Assembly: GCF_029760855.1 (NCBI RefSeq) | Contig: NZ_SOSI01000006.1 | Span: 148,672 to 212,671 of the forward strand | DNA from: Erythrobacter litoralis | GTDB taxonomy: Bacteria > Pseudomonadota > Alphaproteobacteria > Sphingomonadales > Sphingomonadaceae | DNA: 64,000 nt | Direction: 5' to 3' | In this document: positions 45,634 to 55,127 of the stretch, piece after piece | How positions within the stretch are numbered: the first letter of the stretch is position 1 | How the letters are laid out: each line of letters begins with the position of its first letter | Made by a program: the position numbers and the translations under genes | Notes under the pieces: generated by a model | Told to the model about the DNA's origin: nothing | Database searches by the model: none | The model's input: the letters and a program-made list of their open reading frames with translations, nothing else

Positions 45634-46438
45634 CTCGGCGATATTTCAGCAAGGTCGTTGGTAGCAGGACAAGATAACCGACACCGATCGCGCTGAGCGT
45701 CCACCATGGCTCGACGAGCAAAGCGGCAAATACGATCCCCACGAACGCGAGCAGCTCGAGCCGTACCCCCCTGCGTGGGCGCAGCGAGCCCCAACTCGGC
45801 GTCGCCATGTTCGAAATCATCAGCGCCGCCACGCCGGCCAGCCAGATGCCGACCAAGAGCGGCTCACGAAATAAGTCGATGTCAGTTGCGCGCCATAGAT
45901 AGAACGGGAGAAAAGCCAGCCCCGCGCCGAGCGGTGCCGGCACCCCGGTCAGAAAGCCGAGGGATTTATGCGGCTGGTTCTTCGTATCGATTTGCGCATT
46001 GAACCGCGCGAGCCGTAAGGCGCAGCAGATCGCAAGCGCAAGGGCTGCGAACCAACCCAGTCGCGGTTCGGCCGAGAGCGACCACAGGTAAATGATGATG
46101 GCTGGCGCGGTACCGAAGCTGAGCGAATCGGCCAGACTGTCGAGCTCCGCCCCGAATCTGGATTGCGCCTTCAGGGCCCGCGCGATTCTTCCATCCGCCC
46201 CATCCAGCAATCCCGCAACGATGATCGCCACAGCGGCGGCATCCCACGCGCCCGAGATCGCGAAGCGTATGCCGGTCAGGCCCGAACACAGGGCCGCGGC
46301 GGTAACAGCATTCGGCAACATTGTGCGCAGCGAAAGCCCCCGAACCTTGCCGATGACGGGCGGTTCGTCCTCGGCCGCCTTCGGTCCGAGCCGAGCGGGA
46401 ATCTCGTCATCGTAGGGATCGTTCGGATTGCTCGTCAT
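45614..46438 (-). CDS. pssA: CDP-diacylglycerol-serine O-phosphatidyltransferase
   Basis: A 274-residue membrane enzyme making phosphatidylserine. The CDP-alcohol motif [13 protein letters not shown]...[10 protein letters not shown] is complete. Overlaps psd by 4 nt. Confidence 0.95.
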   Translation of the reverse strand: MTSNPNDPYDDEIPARLGPKAAEDEPPVIGKVRGLSLRTMLPNAVTAAALCSGLTGIRFAISGAWDAAAVAIIVAGLLDGADGRIARALKAQSRFGAELDSLADSLSFGTAPAIIIYLWSLSAEPRLGWFAALALAICCALRLARFNAQIDTKNQPHKSLGFLTGVPAPLGAGLAFLPFYLWRATDIDLFREPLLVGIWLAGVAALMISNMATPSWGSLRPRRGVRLELLAFVGIVFAALLVEPWWTLSAIGVGYLVLLPTTLLKYRRVRRRAA

Positions 46439-47184
46439 TGCGAAACCCCTTCGAGATGCTGCTGCTGGCCGATCCGGGCCAATACGGTTTCTCCGGCGAC
46501 GACCTTCTGGCCGAGCATCACCGCACTATCGGTTCCGGCAGGAAGATATGTATCGACGCGGCTGCCGAACCGGATAAGCCCGATCCGCTGCCCCGCCCCC
46601 ACCATATCGCCCGGCTTCACGAATGGAACGATGCGCCGAGCGATGAAACCTGCAATTTGGGTAAAGCCGATCCGAACGCCATCGTTCCGCTCGACGAGAA
46701 TATGCTGACGCTCGTTATCCTCGCTGGCCTTGTCCAAGTCGGCGTTCAGAAACTGCCCGGGAATGTAGACCACACGCGTCACCGTTCCGGCCAGTGGTGT
46801 GCGATTGATATGCACGTCGAACACCGAGATGAAAATCGATACGCGCGTAACCCGCTCCGCCGCCAATCCGGCACGACCGCTGCCATCGTCCGTCGTCAAT
46901 TCGTGCGGCGGCTCCACCTCCGCGATCTGTGTCACCTCGCCATCGGCTGGAGCGAGAATGGCTGCCGGGTCCTGCGGAACGATGCGTTCGGGATCGCGGA
47001 AGAAGGCGAAGATGCACAGCGACAGGAACGCCATCGGCCATGCCAGCGTCTCCCAAGCGAACAGCGCGAACAGAAGCGACAAGGCGAGCGCCGCGAGGCC
47101 GAATTTACGCCCTTCGGGATGGATGGAGGGGAGCCCGGAACCGGACGGACCGCGCCCGTGATTGTCGAGAATGTCCCCTGCCAT
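46435..47184 (-). CDS. psd: Phosphatidylserine decarboxylase
   Basis: A 249-residue pyruvoyl-dependent decarboxylase converting PS to PE. The GS autocleavage site is in [11 protein letters not shown], and [16 protein letters not shown] is the family core. The length is that of the short type. An N-terminal hydrophobic region anchors it. Confidence 0.95.
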   Translation of the reverse strand: MAGDILDNHGRGPSGSGLPSIHPEGRKFGLAALALSLLFALFAWETLAWPMAFLSLCIFAFFRDPERIVPQDPAAILAPADGEVTQIAEVEPPHELTTDDGSGRAGLAAERVTRVSIFISVFDVHINRTPLAGTVTRVVYIPGQFLNADLDKASEDNERQHILVERNDGVRIGFTQIAGFIARRIVPFVKPGDMVGAGQRIGLIRFGSRVDTYLPAGTDSAVMLGQKVVAGETVLARIGQQQHLEGVSQ

Positions 47185-47233
47185 CGGCCCGCTCTAAGCC
47201 CGTCACCTCATCCGAACAAGCCTTGCCGCTCGA

Positions 47234-48373
47234 TCACCCGGCTTTGCGTACGAAAACGGTGCCCGCTGAATAGCCCGCGCCGAAGCTGCAGATAAGGCCC
47301 GTATCGCCTCTGGAAAGGTCCTTGTTATTAAGGTGAAACGCGATGATCGAGCCCGCACTCGACGTGTTGCCATACGTATCCAGCACCGTCGGGCTCTCGT
47401 CGTCGTTCGCTTCGTGGCCCAGCACGCGCTGCGCGATCAGGCGGTTCATCCCCGCATTCGCCTGATGGAGCCAGAGCCGCCGGAGACCTTGCGGATCGAT
47501 GTCCAGCCGCTCGGCTTCGTCGAGGATCAATTGCGCCACCATCGGCACGACTTCCTTGAACACCTTGCGCCCTTCCTGAACGAACAGCTTATCGGCCGCT
47601 CCTTCCCCTTGGGGCGAAGCGCGGTTGAGGAAGCCGAAATTGTTTCGGATGTTGTTTGAAAACACGGTCTTTAGTTTTGTGCCGAGGATGTCCCAATGAG
47701 CGGCAGGCGCGAGCGAGACCTCCTCCACCAGTACAGCCGTCGCAACGTCGCCGAAGATGAAATGACTGTCGCGGTCGCGCCAATTGAGATGGCCGCTGGT
47801 AATCTCGGGGCTGACGACCAGGACGCTCTTTGCATTGCCTGATCGGATGTAATCCGCCGCGGTCTGGATGCCGAAGGTCGCGGAGGAGCAGGCCACATTC
47901 ATGTCGAACCCGAAGCCGTCGATCCCCAGCGCCTGCTGGATTTCGATTGCCATGGCAGGATAGGGACGCTCCATATTCGAAGCGGCGCACAGCACGGCAT
48001 CGACATCGGCTGCATCCCGCCCCGCCCGCTCCATGGCTTCGCGCGCAGCCTTCACGCCGATCTCGGCAAGAATGGAAAGCTCATCGTTGGAGCGCTCAGC
48101 CCAACGCGGCGCCATAATGTCGGGATCCAGCACCGGCTCCTTCGACATCACATGCCGCGCCTTGATGCCGCTCGCCTTCTCGATGAATTCGACCGAGCTT
48201 TCAGTCAGCGCCTCGACCTTGCCCGCGTCGATATCTTCCGCATTCTTCGCATTCTCGCGGCGCACATACTCGTTGAAACTGGCGACCAGTTCCTCGTTAG
48301 TGATCGAGTGTTCGGGGGTGAACAGGCCGGTAGCGGAAATAACCGCGTGGCCGGAATGCTTAGGATCGGACAT
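47234..48373 (-). CDS. Beta-ketoacyl-ACP synthase III-type enzyme
   Basis: A 379-residue thiolase-fold synthase. The triad is C162 (NVACSSATFGIQ), the His of WLHQANAGMN and the Asn of YGNTSSAGS. At about 50 residues longer than FabH, it belongs to a KAS III branch that often handles longer or unusual acyl starters. The neighbouring pssA-psd suggests membrane lipid synthesis. Whether it is the primary initiator cannot be told. Confidence 0.87.
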   Translation of the reverse strand: MSDPKHSGHAVISATGLFTPEHSITNEELVASFNEYVRRENAKNAEDIDAGKVEALTESSVEFIEKASGIKARHVMSKEPVLDPDIMAPRWAERSNDELSILAEIGVKAAREAMERAGRDAADVDAVLCAASNMERPYPAMAIEIQQALGIDGFGFDMNVACSSATFGIQTAADYIRSGNAKSVLVVSPEITSGHLNWRDRDSHFIFGDVATAVLVEEVSLAPAAHWDILGTKLKTVFSNNIRNNFGFLNRASPQGEGAADKLFVQEGRKVFKEVVPMVAQLILDEAERLDIDPQGLRRLWLHQANAGMNRLIAQRVLGHEANDDESPTVLDTYGNTSSAGSIIAFHLNNKDLSRGDTGLICSFGAGYSAGTVFVRKAG

Positions 48374-48443
48374 CGCGCCGGATTAGTCCCCCGATTGCCA
48401 CCCGACAAGCCCGGTCTACGTTCGATCGACTATGTGAGGCGGG

Positions 48444-48529
48444 TGGTGGACAGGGCTGGATTCGAACCAGCGTACGCTTGCGCGGGCAGATTTACAGTCT
48501 GCTGCCTTTAACCACTCGGCCACCTGTCC
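48444..48529 (-). tRNA. tRNA-Tyr (anticodon GTA)
   Basis: Class II tRNA with a long variable arm. Acceptor GGACAGG/CCTGTCC, anticodon stem GCAGA/TCTGC with GTA, T-arm CTGGTTCGAATCCAG, CCA encoded. Confidence 0.96.
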
Positions 48530-48677
48530 ACACCGGCTCGCCTTGCGTCATACGCGAGAAATGCGGGAGGGCTGGTAAGCGCTCCCGGCCGAGAGGCGCC
48601 CCTTTGGCGAAGCGGCGCTTGCCTGTCAATGCCCGCACTGGCAGGAGCGCGCCCTCAATCGAATTTCGAGGACTACG

Positions 48678-49478
48678 ATGGCGAAGGGCGAGCGCAAGCG
48701 CGCATTACGAGGGCGTGCCGGTCGGATGAAGGGCGGTCGCGGAAGCGGGCGTGCGAGCGCCGGCGCCGTGCGCCTGTGGGGCCGGCATGCAGTGGAGGCC
48801 GCCCTGCTCAATCCGGAACGCAAGCATCGCAAATTATGGGCGACGCGCGAGGGGATTGCCTCGCTTGACGGAGAATTGCCGGCAGACTTCCCGCTAGAAT
48901 ATGCGGAGGTGACCGATTTGGCGCGGCTCGTGGCGAAGGATGCGCCGCATCAGGGCCTCGTGCTGGAATGCGATCCGCTCGAGGATGTGTATCTGGACGA
49001 AGTGCTCGGTGGCGATCCAGCCCGGCCGATCGTCGTTCTCGACCAGGTAACCGATCCGCACAATGTCGGCGCCATAATGCGTTCAGCCGTGGCGTTCGGG
49101 GCGGCGGCGGTGGTTACTCAGGACCGTCATGCACCGACCGAAGGGGGCGTGCTTGCAAAGTCCGCTTCCGGGGCGCTCGAAAAATTGCCATGGGTCCGGG
49201 TCGTCAATCTTGCCCGGGCGATGGAAGAGATGGCGGGCGCCGGATACTGGTGCCTCGGCCTTAGCGGCGAGGCCGAAACAACGCTTGCCGACGCCCTCCC
49301 CGCCGGCCCGGTAGCGCTGGTGCTGGGTGCGGAAGGCGAAGGCATGCGCCAGAACATCGAAGGGCATTGCGATGCCATCGCGAAATTGCCGATCGCCGAT
49401 GCGATAGAGAGCCTCAATGTCTCGAACGCGGCAGCCATCGCGCTTTATGCTGCAGCAACTCGGCGTTTGTCCGAATAA
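48678..49478 (+). CDS. rlmB: 23S rRNA 2'-O-ribose methyltransferase RlmB-like (SpoU/TrmH family)
   Basis: A 266-residue SPOUT methyltransferase. The three motifs are NVGAIMRSAVAFGA, LVLGAEGEGM and IESLNVSNAAAIALY. A basic N-terminal tail precedes the substrate-binding domain (LWGRHAVEAALLNPER). RlmB is the likely identity; another TrmH-type RNA target is possible. Confidence 0.88.
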   Translation: MAKGERKRALRGRAGRMKGGRGSGRASAGAVRLWGRHAVEAALLNPERKHRKLWATREGIASLDGELPADFPLEYAEVTDLARLVAKDAPHQGLVLECDPLEDVYLDEVLGGDPARPIVVLDQVTDPHNVGAIMRSAVAFGAAAVVTQDRHAPTEGGVLAKSASGALEKLPWVRVVNLARAMEEMAGAGYWCLGLSGEAETTLADALPAGPVALVLGAEGEGMRQNIEGHCDAIAKLPIADAIESLNVSNAAAIALYAAATRRLSE

Positions 49479-49479
49479 A

Positions 49480-49514
49480 AAGGCCGCGCCGGATTATCCG
49501 ACGCGGCCTTTATC
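49480..49514. terminator. Bidirectional terminator between rlmB and hupB
   Basis: AAAGGCCGCG and CGCGGCCTTT form the outer stem, continued inward by CCGG/CCG around an ATTAT loop with one mismatch. A-run and T-run flank both sides. Confidence 0.85.
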
Positions 49515-49540
49515 CTTAGCTTGGAAGGTTGAGACGGGTC

Positions 49541-49813
49541 TTAGTTGACCGCATCCTTGAGGCCCTTGCCGGCCTTGAATTTCGGCTGGTTCGACGCCTT
49601 GATCGTCATCGGTTCGCCGGTACGCGGATTGCGGCCGGTGGAGGCTTTCCGCTTGGCGACCGAGAACGTACCGAAGCCGACGAGACGAACTTCGTCGCCG
49701 TTCGAGAGCGTCTTGCTGATCGAATCAAAGACCGCTTCGACCGCGGCCGATGCATCGTTCTTGGACAGGCCGCTGCTTTCGGAGACGGAGCTGATCAGGT
49801 CGTTCTTGTTCAT
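49541..49813 (-). CDS. hupB: DNA-binding protein HU
   Basis: A 90-residue HU protein. MNKNDLISSVSE start, VRLVGFGTFSV and the arm motif RNPRTGEPMTIKAS are standard. An upstream in-frame start at 49846 is not conserved. Confidence 0.96.
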   Translation of the reverse strand: MNKNDLISSVSESSGLSKNDASAAVEAVFDSISKTLSNGDEVRLVGFGTFSVAKRKASTGRNPRTGEPMTIKASNQPKFKAGKGLKDAVN

Positions 49814-49876
49814 CGTGAAAGGTACCCCCTTGGATATGATGTGCAAAATATCGAGAATCGCATTTGCGAAGGCCGG

Positions 49877-49905
49877 AATTGAGAGACTTTTGCCCGACCT
49901 GTCAA
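49877..49905 (-). promoter_or_regulatory. Candidate sigma-70 promoter of hupB
   Basis: On the minus strand a perfect TTGACA (49900-49905) is followed after 17 nt by TCAATT (49877-49882). The -10 is a weak match. It lies in the 187-nt gap between lon and hupB. Confidence 0.35.
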
Positions 49906-50000
49906 AGGCCTATTGGGCCAAAAAGCCCTGTTTTTCGGACATATCGCGGAGTAAGGCCCATCCACCTCGACTTGCAATGTCGAATTTATGCAACGATCCC

Positions 50001-52397
50001 TCAGTGCGCAGTCGCGGCGCCGCTTTGCGGTAATTGTCCGTAGACCGGCTGGCTTGCGATATCGTCTGCCTCAGTCCATTCGATCGGTGCGGGGAGCGCC
50101 GTAAGCGCGCGTTCCAGCACCTCGTCGACGTGGCCGACCGGCACGATCTCGAGGCCTTCCTTGGCATTGGCCGGTATTTCGGCGAGATCCTTCACGTTCT
50201 CTTCCGGAATGAGGACAGTCTTGATGCCGCCACGGAGCGCCGCGAGCAGCTTCTCTTTCAATCCGCCGATTGCCAGCACGCGGCCACGCAACGTGACTTC
50301 ACCGGTCATAGCGACATCGGGTCGCACGGGTATGCCCGCCAGCGTAGAGACGATGGAAGTTACCATGCCGATGCCCGCACTCGGCCCATCTTTCGGCACC
50401 GCCCCTTCGGGCAGGTGGATATGGATGTTCTTGCGCTGAAAGATGCTCGGTTTGATGCCATAGGCCGGCGCGCGTGCCTTCACGAAACTGAAGGCCGCGG
50501 CGACGCTCTCATTCATCACCTCGCCGAGCTTGCCAGTCGTTTTGATCTCGCCCTTGCCCGGCGTGGTCACACTCTCGATCGTCAGCAATTCCCCGCCGAC
50601 TTCGGTCCAGGCAAGTCCGGTTACCGCACCGACCTGCGCCTCTTCCTCGCCCATGCCGTGCTTGAATTTCCGCACGCCGGCAAAGTCGGCAAGGTTTTCG
50701 GCAGTGATCGAAACGCTTTCGGTCTCCTTCTCCAGGATTTTGCGAAGCGATTTGCGCGCCAGCTTGGCGAGTTCGCGCTCCAGGGTGCGCACACCGGCCT
50801 CGCGGGTATAATAGCGAATAAGATCACGGAGGCCGTCTTCGGACAGCGAAAACTCGCCATCCTTCAGGCCATGATCGGCGACCTGCTTGGGCAGGAGATG
50901 CCGGGTCGCGATCTCGACCTTCTCGTCTTCCGTATATCCTTCTAAGCGGATGATCTCCATCCGGTCGAGAAGCGGTTGCGGAAGGTTCAGGCTGTTCGCC
51001 GTGGTAACGAACATGATGTCGCTCAGGTCGATATCCAGCTCGAGATAGTGATCCTGGAACTTGCTGTTCTGTTCGGGATCGAGAACTTCGAGCAGCGCCG
51101 ATGCGGGATCGCCGCGGAAATCTTGACCGAGCTTGTCGATCTCATCGAGCAGGAAGAGCGGGTTGCTCTTGCCAGCCTTACGCAGATTGGTGACGATCTT
51201 ACCGGGTAGCGAGCCGATATAGGTGCGCCGGTGCCCGCGTATCTCCGCTTCGTCACGTACGCCGCCGAGCGATTGGCGGATGAACTCGCGCCCCGTGGCC
51301 TTGGCGATGCTCTTGCCGAGCGAGGTCTTGCCGACCCCGGGCGGGCCGACGAGACACAGGATCGGGCCTTTCAGCTTGTTGGTTCGCGCCTGGACCGCGA
51401 GAGATTCAACGATCCGGTCCTTCACCTTTTCGAGCGCATAATGATCCTCGTCGAGCACGCGCTGCGCTTCGCCGATATCCTTCTTCACCTTGCTCTTCTT
51501 GCCCCACGGCAAATCGAGCAATACGTCGAGATAATTGCGGATGACGGTCGCCTCGGCGCTCATCGGCTGCATTGCCTTGAGCTTCTTGAGTTCGCTTTCC
51601 GCCTTCTTGCGCGCTTCCTTCGAAAGCTTGGTCTTGCCGATTTTTTCGGTCAGTTCGGCGATCTCGTTGCCGCCGTCCTCGTCGCCATCGCCGAGTTCGT
51701 TCTGGATCGCCTTCAGCTGTTCGTTGAGGTAATATTCACGCTGAGTCTTCTCCATCTGCCGCTTCACGCGGCCACGGATCCGGCGCTCGACTTGGAGCAC
51801 GGAAAGCTCGCCCTCCATGAAAGACATGACCATTTCGAGTCGCTTCAGCGGATCGCGTTCGACCAGCAAAGCCTGTTTGTCGGAGACTTTCGCAGCGACC
51901 GCACCGGCAATCGTATCAGCCAGTTCGCCCGCATCGTCGATCTCGCGCAGCTGTTCCTGTGCATCGTCACCAACCTTTTTGTTGAGCTTCGCATACTCGC
52001 CGAACTGCTCGACGATCTGGCGCATCATCGCGGTAACTTCGCTGCCCGAGGCGGCAGGCTCATCGATCATCTCGACGCTGGCGGCGATATAATTCTCGCG
52101 CTCGTCCAACGAAGCGAGCTTGGCGCGGTCCTGACCTTCCACCAGCACACGTACCGTGCCGTCCGGCAGCTTGAGCAATTGAAGCACCTGCGCGACGACG
52201 CCGATGTCATAGAGATCTGCAGCCACAGGATCGTCGCAACCAGGATCGAGCTGCGATAGAAGGAAGATATCCTTGGAGCCTTCCATTGCCGCTTCAAGCG
52301 CGGCTACGGACTTATCTCGGCCGACGAAAAGCGGCACGACCATGCCGGGAAACACGACAATGTCGCGCAAGGGAAGAAGGGGGTATGTCTCGTTCAT
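50001..52397 (-). CDS. lon: ATP-dependent protease Lon
   Basis: A 798-residue AAA+ serine protease. N-terminal substrate domain, Walker A GPPGVGKTSLGKSIA, and the catalytic Ser/Lys pair in GPSAGIGM and GGLKEKLLAA. A candidate heat-shock promoter lies 40-70 nt upstream. Confidence 0.98.
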   Translation of the reverse strand: MNETYPLLPLRDIVVFPGMVVPLFVGRDKSVAALEAAMEGSKDIFLLSQLDPGCDDPVAADLYDIGVVAQVLQLLKLPDGTVRVLVEGQDRAKLASLDERENYIAASVEMIDEPAASGSEVTAMMRQIVEQFGEYAKLNKKVGDDAQEQLREIDDAGELADTIAGAVAAKVSDKQALLVERDPLKRLEMVMSFMEGELSVLQVERRIRGRVKRQMEKTQREYYLNEQLKAIQNELGDGDEDGGNEIAELTEKIGKTKLSKEARKKAESELKKLKAMQPMSAEATVIRNYLDVLLDLPWGKKSKVKKDIGEAQRVLDEDHYALEKVKDRIVESLAVQARTNKLKGPILCLVGPPGVGKTSLGKSIAKATGREFIRQSLGGVRDEAEIRGHRRTYIGSLPGKIVTNLRKAGKSNPLFLLDEIDKLGQDFRGDPASALLEVLDPEQNSKFQDHYLELDIDLSDIMFVTTANSLNLPQPLLDRMEIIRLEGYTEDEKVEIATRHLLPKQVADHGLKDGEFSLSEDGLRDLIRYYTREAGVRTLERELAKLARKSLRKILEKETESVSITAENLADFAGVRKFKHGMGEEEAQVGAVTGLAWTEVGGELLTIESVTTPGKGEIKTTGKLGEVMNESVAAAFSFVKARAPAYGIKPSIFQRKNIHIHLPEGAVPKDGPSAGIGMVTSIVSTLAGIPVRPDVAMTGEVTLRGRVLAIGGLKEKLLAALRGGIKTVLIPEENVKDLAEIPANAKEGLEIVPVGHVDEVLERALTALPAPIEWTEADDIASQPVYGQLPQSGAATAH

Positions 52398-52440
52398 ATT
52401 CCGTCCAGTGGCGGCCGCATTACCGCATTATCTGGAGGGA

Positions 52441-52468
52441 ATATGGGGAGCGCCCCCGGCTTTCGCAA
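52441..52468 (-). promoter_or_regulatory. Candidate RpoH (sigma-32) promoter of lon
   Basis: On the minus strand CCCCATAT (52441-52448) matches the sigma-32 -10 consensus. TTGCGAA (52462-52468), 13 nt upstream, resembles the -35 element CTTGAAA. The spacing fits, and lon is a classic RpoH target. Confidence 0.5.
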
Positions 52469-52507
52469 CGCAGCGAAGCCGATTGACGGGGGACAGCGAC
52501 GCGCCGC

Positions 52508-52846
52508 TTACATGCCGGGGAGGTTGAACCCCGGCGGCAGGCCCATGCCGCCCTGAATGTTCTGCATTTCCTCGGCAGACTTGCGGTCGGCCTTATCGCG
52601 CGCATCGTTGAAAGCCGCAGTGACAAGGTCTTCCAACATCTGCTTCTCGTCCGGCTTCATCATGCTGTCGTCGATCGCAACGCCGATGATCCGGCCCCGC
52701 GCCGTCGCGCGGACCTTGACCAAGCCGCCGCCGGCGCTGCCTTCGACTTCGATCGTGTCGAGCTTGGCCTGAGCCTCGCCCATCTGGGTCTGGATCTGTT
52801 CGGCTGCCTTCTGTGCGGCGGCGATCATTTCTTCCATCGATTTCAT
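52508..52846 (-). CDS. ybaB: YbaB/EbfC nucleoid-associated protein
   Basis: A 112-residue DNA-binding protein. KVRATARGRIIGVAIDDSMM is the family core, and the C-terminal GGMGLPPGFNLPGM is typical. It overlaps dnaX by 4 nt, the conserved dnaX-ybaB pairing. Confidence 0.95.
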   Translation of the reverse strand: MKSMEEMIAAAQKAAEQIQTQMGEAQAKLDTIEVEGSAGGGLVKVRATARGRIIGVAIDDSMMKPDEKQMLEDLVTAAFNDARDKADRKSAEEMQNIQGGMGLPPGFNLPGM

Positions 52847-54654
52847 GCGTTTCTACTCCATGGGATTTCGCGCCGGCGCGGGGGCGTCTCGGCGCCGTCT
52901 TCGATCAATTCGGCATCGGGGAAGGCGGCGAACGTCGCCTTCACAAGAGGGTGTTCGCGCAAGGCCGCTTTCGCCTGTTCGCGCTCAGCTTGCTGGATCT
53001 CGACCAGCGATGGCGACGCCGCGGCGGGATCGCCGGTTTCGACCTGCCAGTTCTCACCCGTCACCAAGCGCAGCGCATCGCGAAGGATAGGCTCGATCTT
53101 GTCCGAATACCGCGCAGCCCGCGAATAGACGAGGTGCCCTTTTTCAACCGTAATCGGGCGGACCTGCAACCGCATGATGCTCGCCGCCTGTAGTTGACCG
53201 GCGGCATCGACCCGTTCGACCAGTTCGGCCCAATCAAGCGCCTTCGATGTTTCACCCCCACCCTCGCCAGCCTGGATGCTTGGCGTACCGCCGCCGTTCG
53301 CTGCGATCTCTTCCAGCCGCTTCGCCAGTCTGCCGGGATCGGGCAGGTTTGCGGCGTGAAGCACACGCAGCAGCGCCATTCGTGCCGACACCAGCGGATC
53401 GGGTGCCTGGCGGACTTCCTCGTGACCCTTGAGCAGCAATTGCCACAGGCGATGAACCTGACCGACATCCAGTCGCTCGGCCCAATCGGCAATCTGTTCG
53501 CGTTCTTCCGCGGACAGTGCATCGACCTCGCCGCCTGCGACCTGCGCCAGCGCGATCCGGTGGGTCAAATCCATCAGCGAACGCATCAGCGCGAGAGGCT
53601 CCACGCCGAGCGCATACTGATTGTCCACCGCTGCAAGCACCGCCTTCGCGTCACCGCCGAGGATATGGCCGAGAAGCCGTCGCTGCGCCCCACGGTCGGC
53701 GAGGCCGAGCATGTCGCGCACCCGCTCCGCCGTGACCATGCTGCCGCTGTCCATATCGGCATGGGCGATCGCCTGGTCGAGGATCGAAAGCCCGTCGCGC
53801 ACCGAACCCTCGGCCGCATTGGCAATGATGTTAAGTGCCTCGTCCTCCGCCTCAACTTTTTCCTTCCGGCAAATTTCGGCGAAGTGCCCTTCCAGCAATT
53901 CGACCGGAATGCGCCGCAGATCGAAGCGCTGCGTCCGGCTGAGCACAGTCACCGGCAGCTTCTCCACCTCGGTCGTGGCGAAAAGGAATTTCACATGCGC
54001 CGGCGGCTCTTCCAGCGTCTTGAGCAACGCATTGAACGCATTACGGCTGAGCATGTGGACTTCGTCGATGATGTAAATCTTGTAGCGCGCCGACACGGCG
54101 GAATAGCGCACCGCCTCGATGATCTCGCGCACATCGTCGACGCCGGTGTGGCTCGCGGCGTCCATCTCGATCACATCGATGTGGCGGCCCTCGGCGATCG
54201 CCCGACATGGCTCGCAAACGCCGCAAGGGCTAATGGTCGGTCCGCCCTCCCCGTCCGGCCCGATGCAGTTCAATGCTTTGGCAATCAGCCGCGCGGTCGA
54301 AGTCTTGCCCACCCCGCGTACGCCGGTCATCAAGAAAGCATGCGCCAACCGGTCACGCGCGATAGCATTGGCGAGGGTCCGCACCATTGCATCCTGCCCG
54401 ATCAGTTCGGCAAAGGTTTGCGGGCGATACTTGCGGGCGAGCACGCGATAGGGCTGCGCGGCGGGCGGCGCTTCGGCGGCCTGCTTTTCCAAGGTTTCGG
54501 AGCGGACTGGCTTCTCGGCCTCTGCATGCTCTGGCGCAGCGCCGAACATCGCGGCTTGACCGGCATCTTCCAACTCGGCGGTGCTGGGCGCGTCATCCTC
54601 CGCAGGTTCGTTCGCCCACGGAAGACCGTCTGGATTGTCCGGTGAATCACCCAT
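52843..54654 (-). CDS. dnaX: DNA polymerase III subunit tau/gamma
   Basis: A 603-residue clamp-loader ATPase. Walker A GVRGVGKTSTARL, a zinc module (CGVCEPC), and DEVHMLSRNAFNALLK with SRC-like SRTQRFD downstream. A ~70-residue acidic N-terminal extension precedes the core (YRVLARKYRPQTFAEL). No clear slippery site for a gamma product is seen at the expected place. Confidence 0.96.
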   Translation of the reverse strand: MGDSPDNPDGLPWANEPAEDDAPSTAELEDAGQAAMFGAAPEHAEAEKPVRSETLEKQAAEAPPAAQPYRVLARKYRPQTFAELIGQDAMVRTLANAIARDRLAHAFLMTGVRGVGKTSTARLIAKALNCIGPDGEGGPTISPCGVCEPCRAIAEGRHIDVIEMDAASHTGVDDVREIIEAVRYSAVSARYKIYIIDEVHMLSRNAFNALLKTLEEPPAHVKFLFATTEVEKLPVTVLSRTQRFDLRRIPVELLEGHFAEICRKEKVEAEDEALNIIANAAEGSVRDGLSILDQAIAHADMDSGSMVTAERVRDMLGLADRGAQRRLLGHILGGDAKAVLAAVDNQYALGVEPLALMRSLMDLTHRIALAQVAGGEVDALSAEEREQIADWAERLDVGQVHRLWQLLLKGHEEVRQAPDPLVSARMALLRVLHAANLPDPGRLAKRLEEIAANGGGTPSIQAGEGGGETSKALDWAELVERVDAAGQLQAASIMRLQVRPITVEKGHLVYSRAARYSDKIEPILRDALRLVTGENWQVETGDPAAASPSLVEIQQAEREQAKAALREHPLVKATFAAFPDAELIEDGAETPPRRREIPWSRNA

Positions 54655-54705
54655 GCAATGCTAGGTAGGGCGTCGGGCGCCGAAAGTCATGCGAGGCTTG
54701 AATGG

Positions 54706-54798
54706 AAAAGGAGCCGAGCGACCCGCCGCAATTCACCTGGGCTGCTTCCTTCCGGACCTGACCCGGTGAGCGAACGCAAACGTCCACCCGACTCCCGG
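54706..54798 (-). ncRNA. ffs: Signal recognition particle RNA (4.5S type)
   Basis: The conserved Ffs-binding loop reads GGTCAGGTCCGGAAGGAAGC on the minus strand at about 54745-54765. The outer strands GGAGTCGGG and TCGCTCGGCTCC pair with G-U wobbles, and a TTTT run follows. Ends are estimated. Confidence 0.9.
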
Positions 54799-54832
54799 CG
54801 CGCCATATGGCGGCGGCGCGCGGATAAATCAA

Positions 54833-55111
54833 CTACCGGAAATTGTCGGCGTAAGCCTGCAGCTTCAGCGTCTTGGGCGGCGTCGCATGGACGCGCGCGG
54901 GAATCCCATACTTCTCGGCATAGGCCTTGGCATCGTCTTTCGAGGCGAACTTCAATTGCACCTGCGCCTGCGTATCGCCGCTGCCGGTCCAGCCCATCAG
55001 CGGATCGGCGCGTCGCGCTTCGGACTGCTCGAACTCGAGGATCCATTCGTCAACGCGGGCCTTGCCCGATTGCATCGCGCTTTTAGGTCGCTGATAGATT
55101 CGTGCTGCCAT
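54833..55111 (-). CDS. NADH dehydrogenase accessory subunit (NDUFS4-like, ETC complex I)
   Basis: A 92-residue protein. ARIYQRPKSAMQSG, WILEFE and the DPLMGWTGSGD block match the small complex I subunit shared by alphaproteobacteria and mitochondria. AGAGGA precedes the ATG at 55111; a start at 55147 in the same frame would overlap hrpB. Confidence 0.9.
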   Translation of the reverse strand: MAARIYQRPKSAMQSGKARVDEWILEFEQSEARRADPLMGWTGSGDTQAQVQLKFASKDDAKAYAEKYGIPARVHATPPKTLKLQAYADNFR

Positions 55112-55127
55112 GGGTGCGTCCTCTAAT

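Noticed and set aside
49905..49935. GGGC/GCCC hairpin with T-run as a lon terminator
   Set aside because: The T-run is on the plus strand, the wrong direction for lon.
53850..53870. A-rich stretch in dnaX as a possible frameshift site for a gamma subunit
   Set aside because: The run GGAAAAAG is not a good slippery heptamer and falls at about residue 264, too early for gamma.
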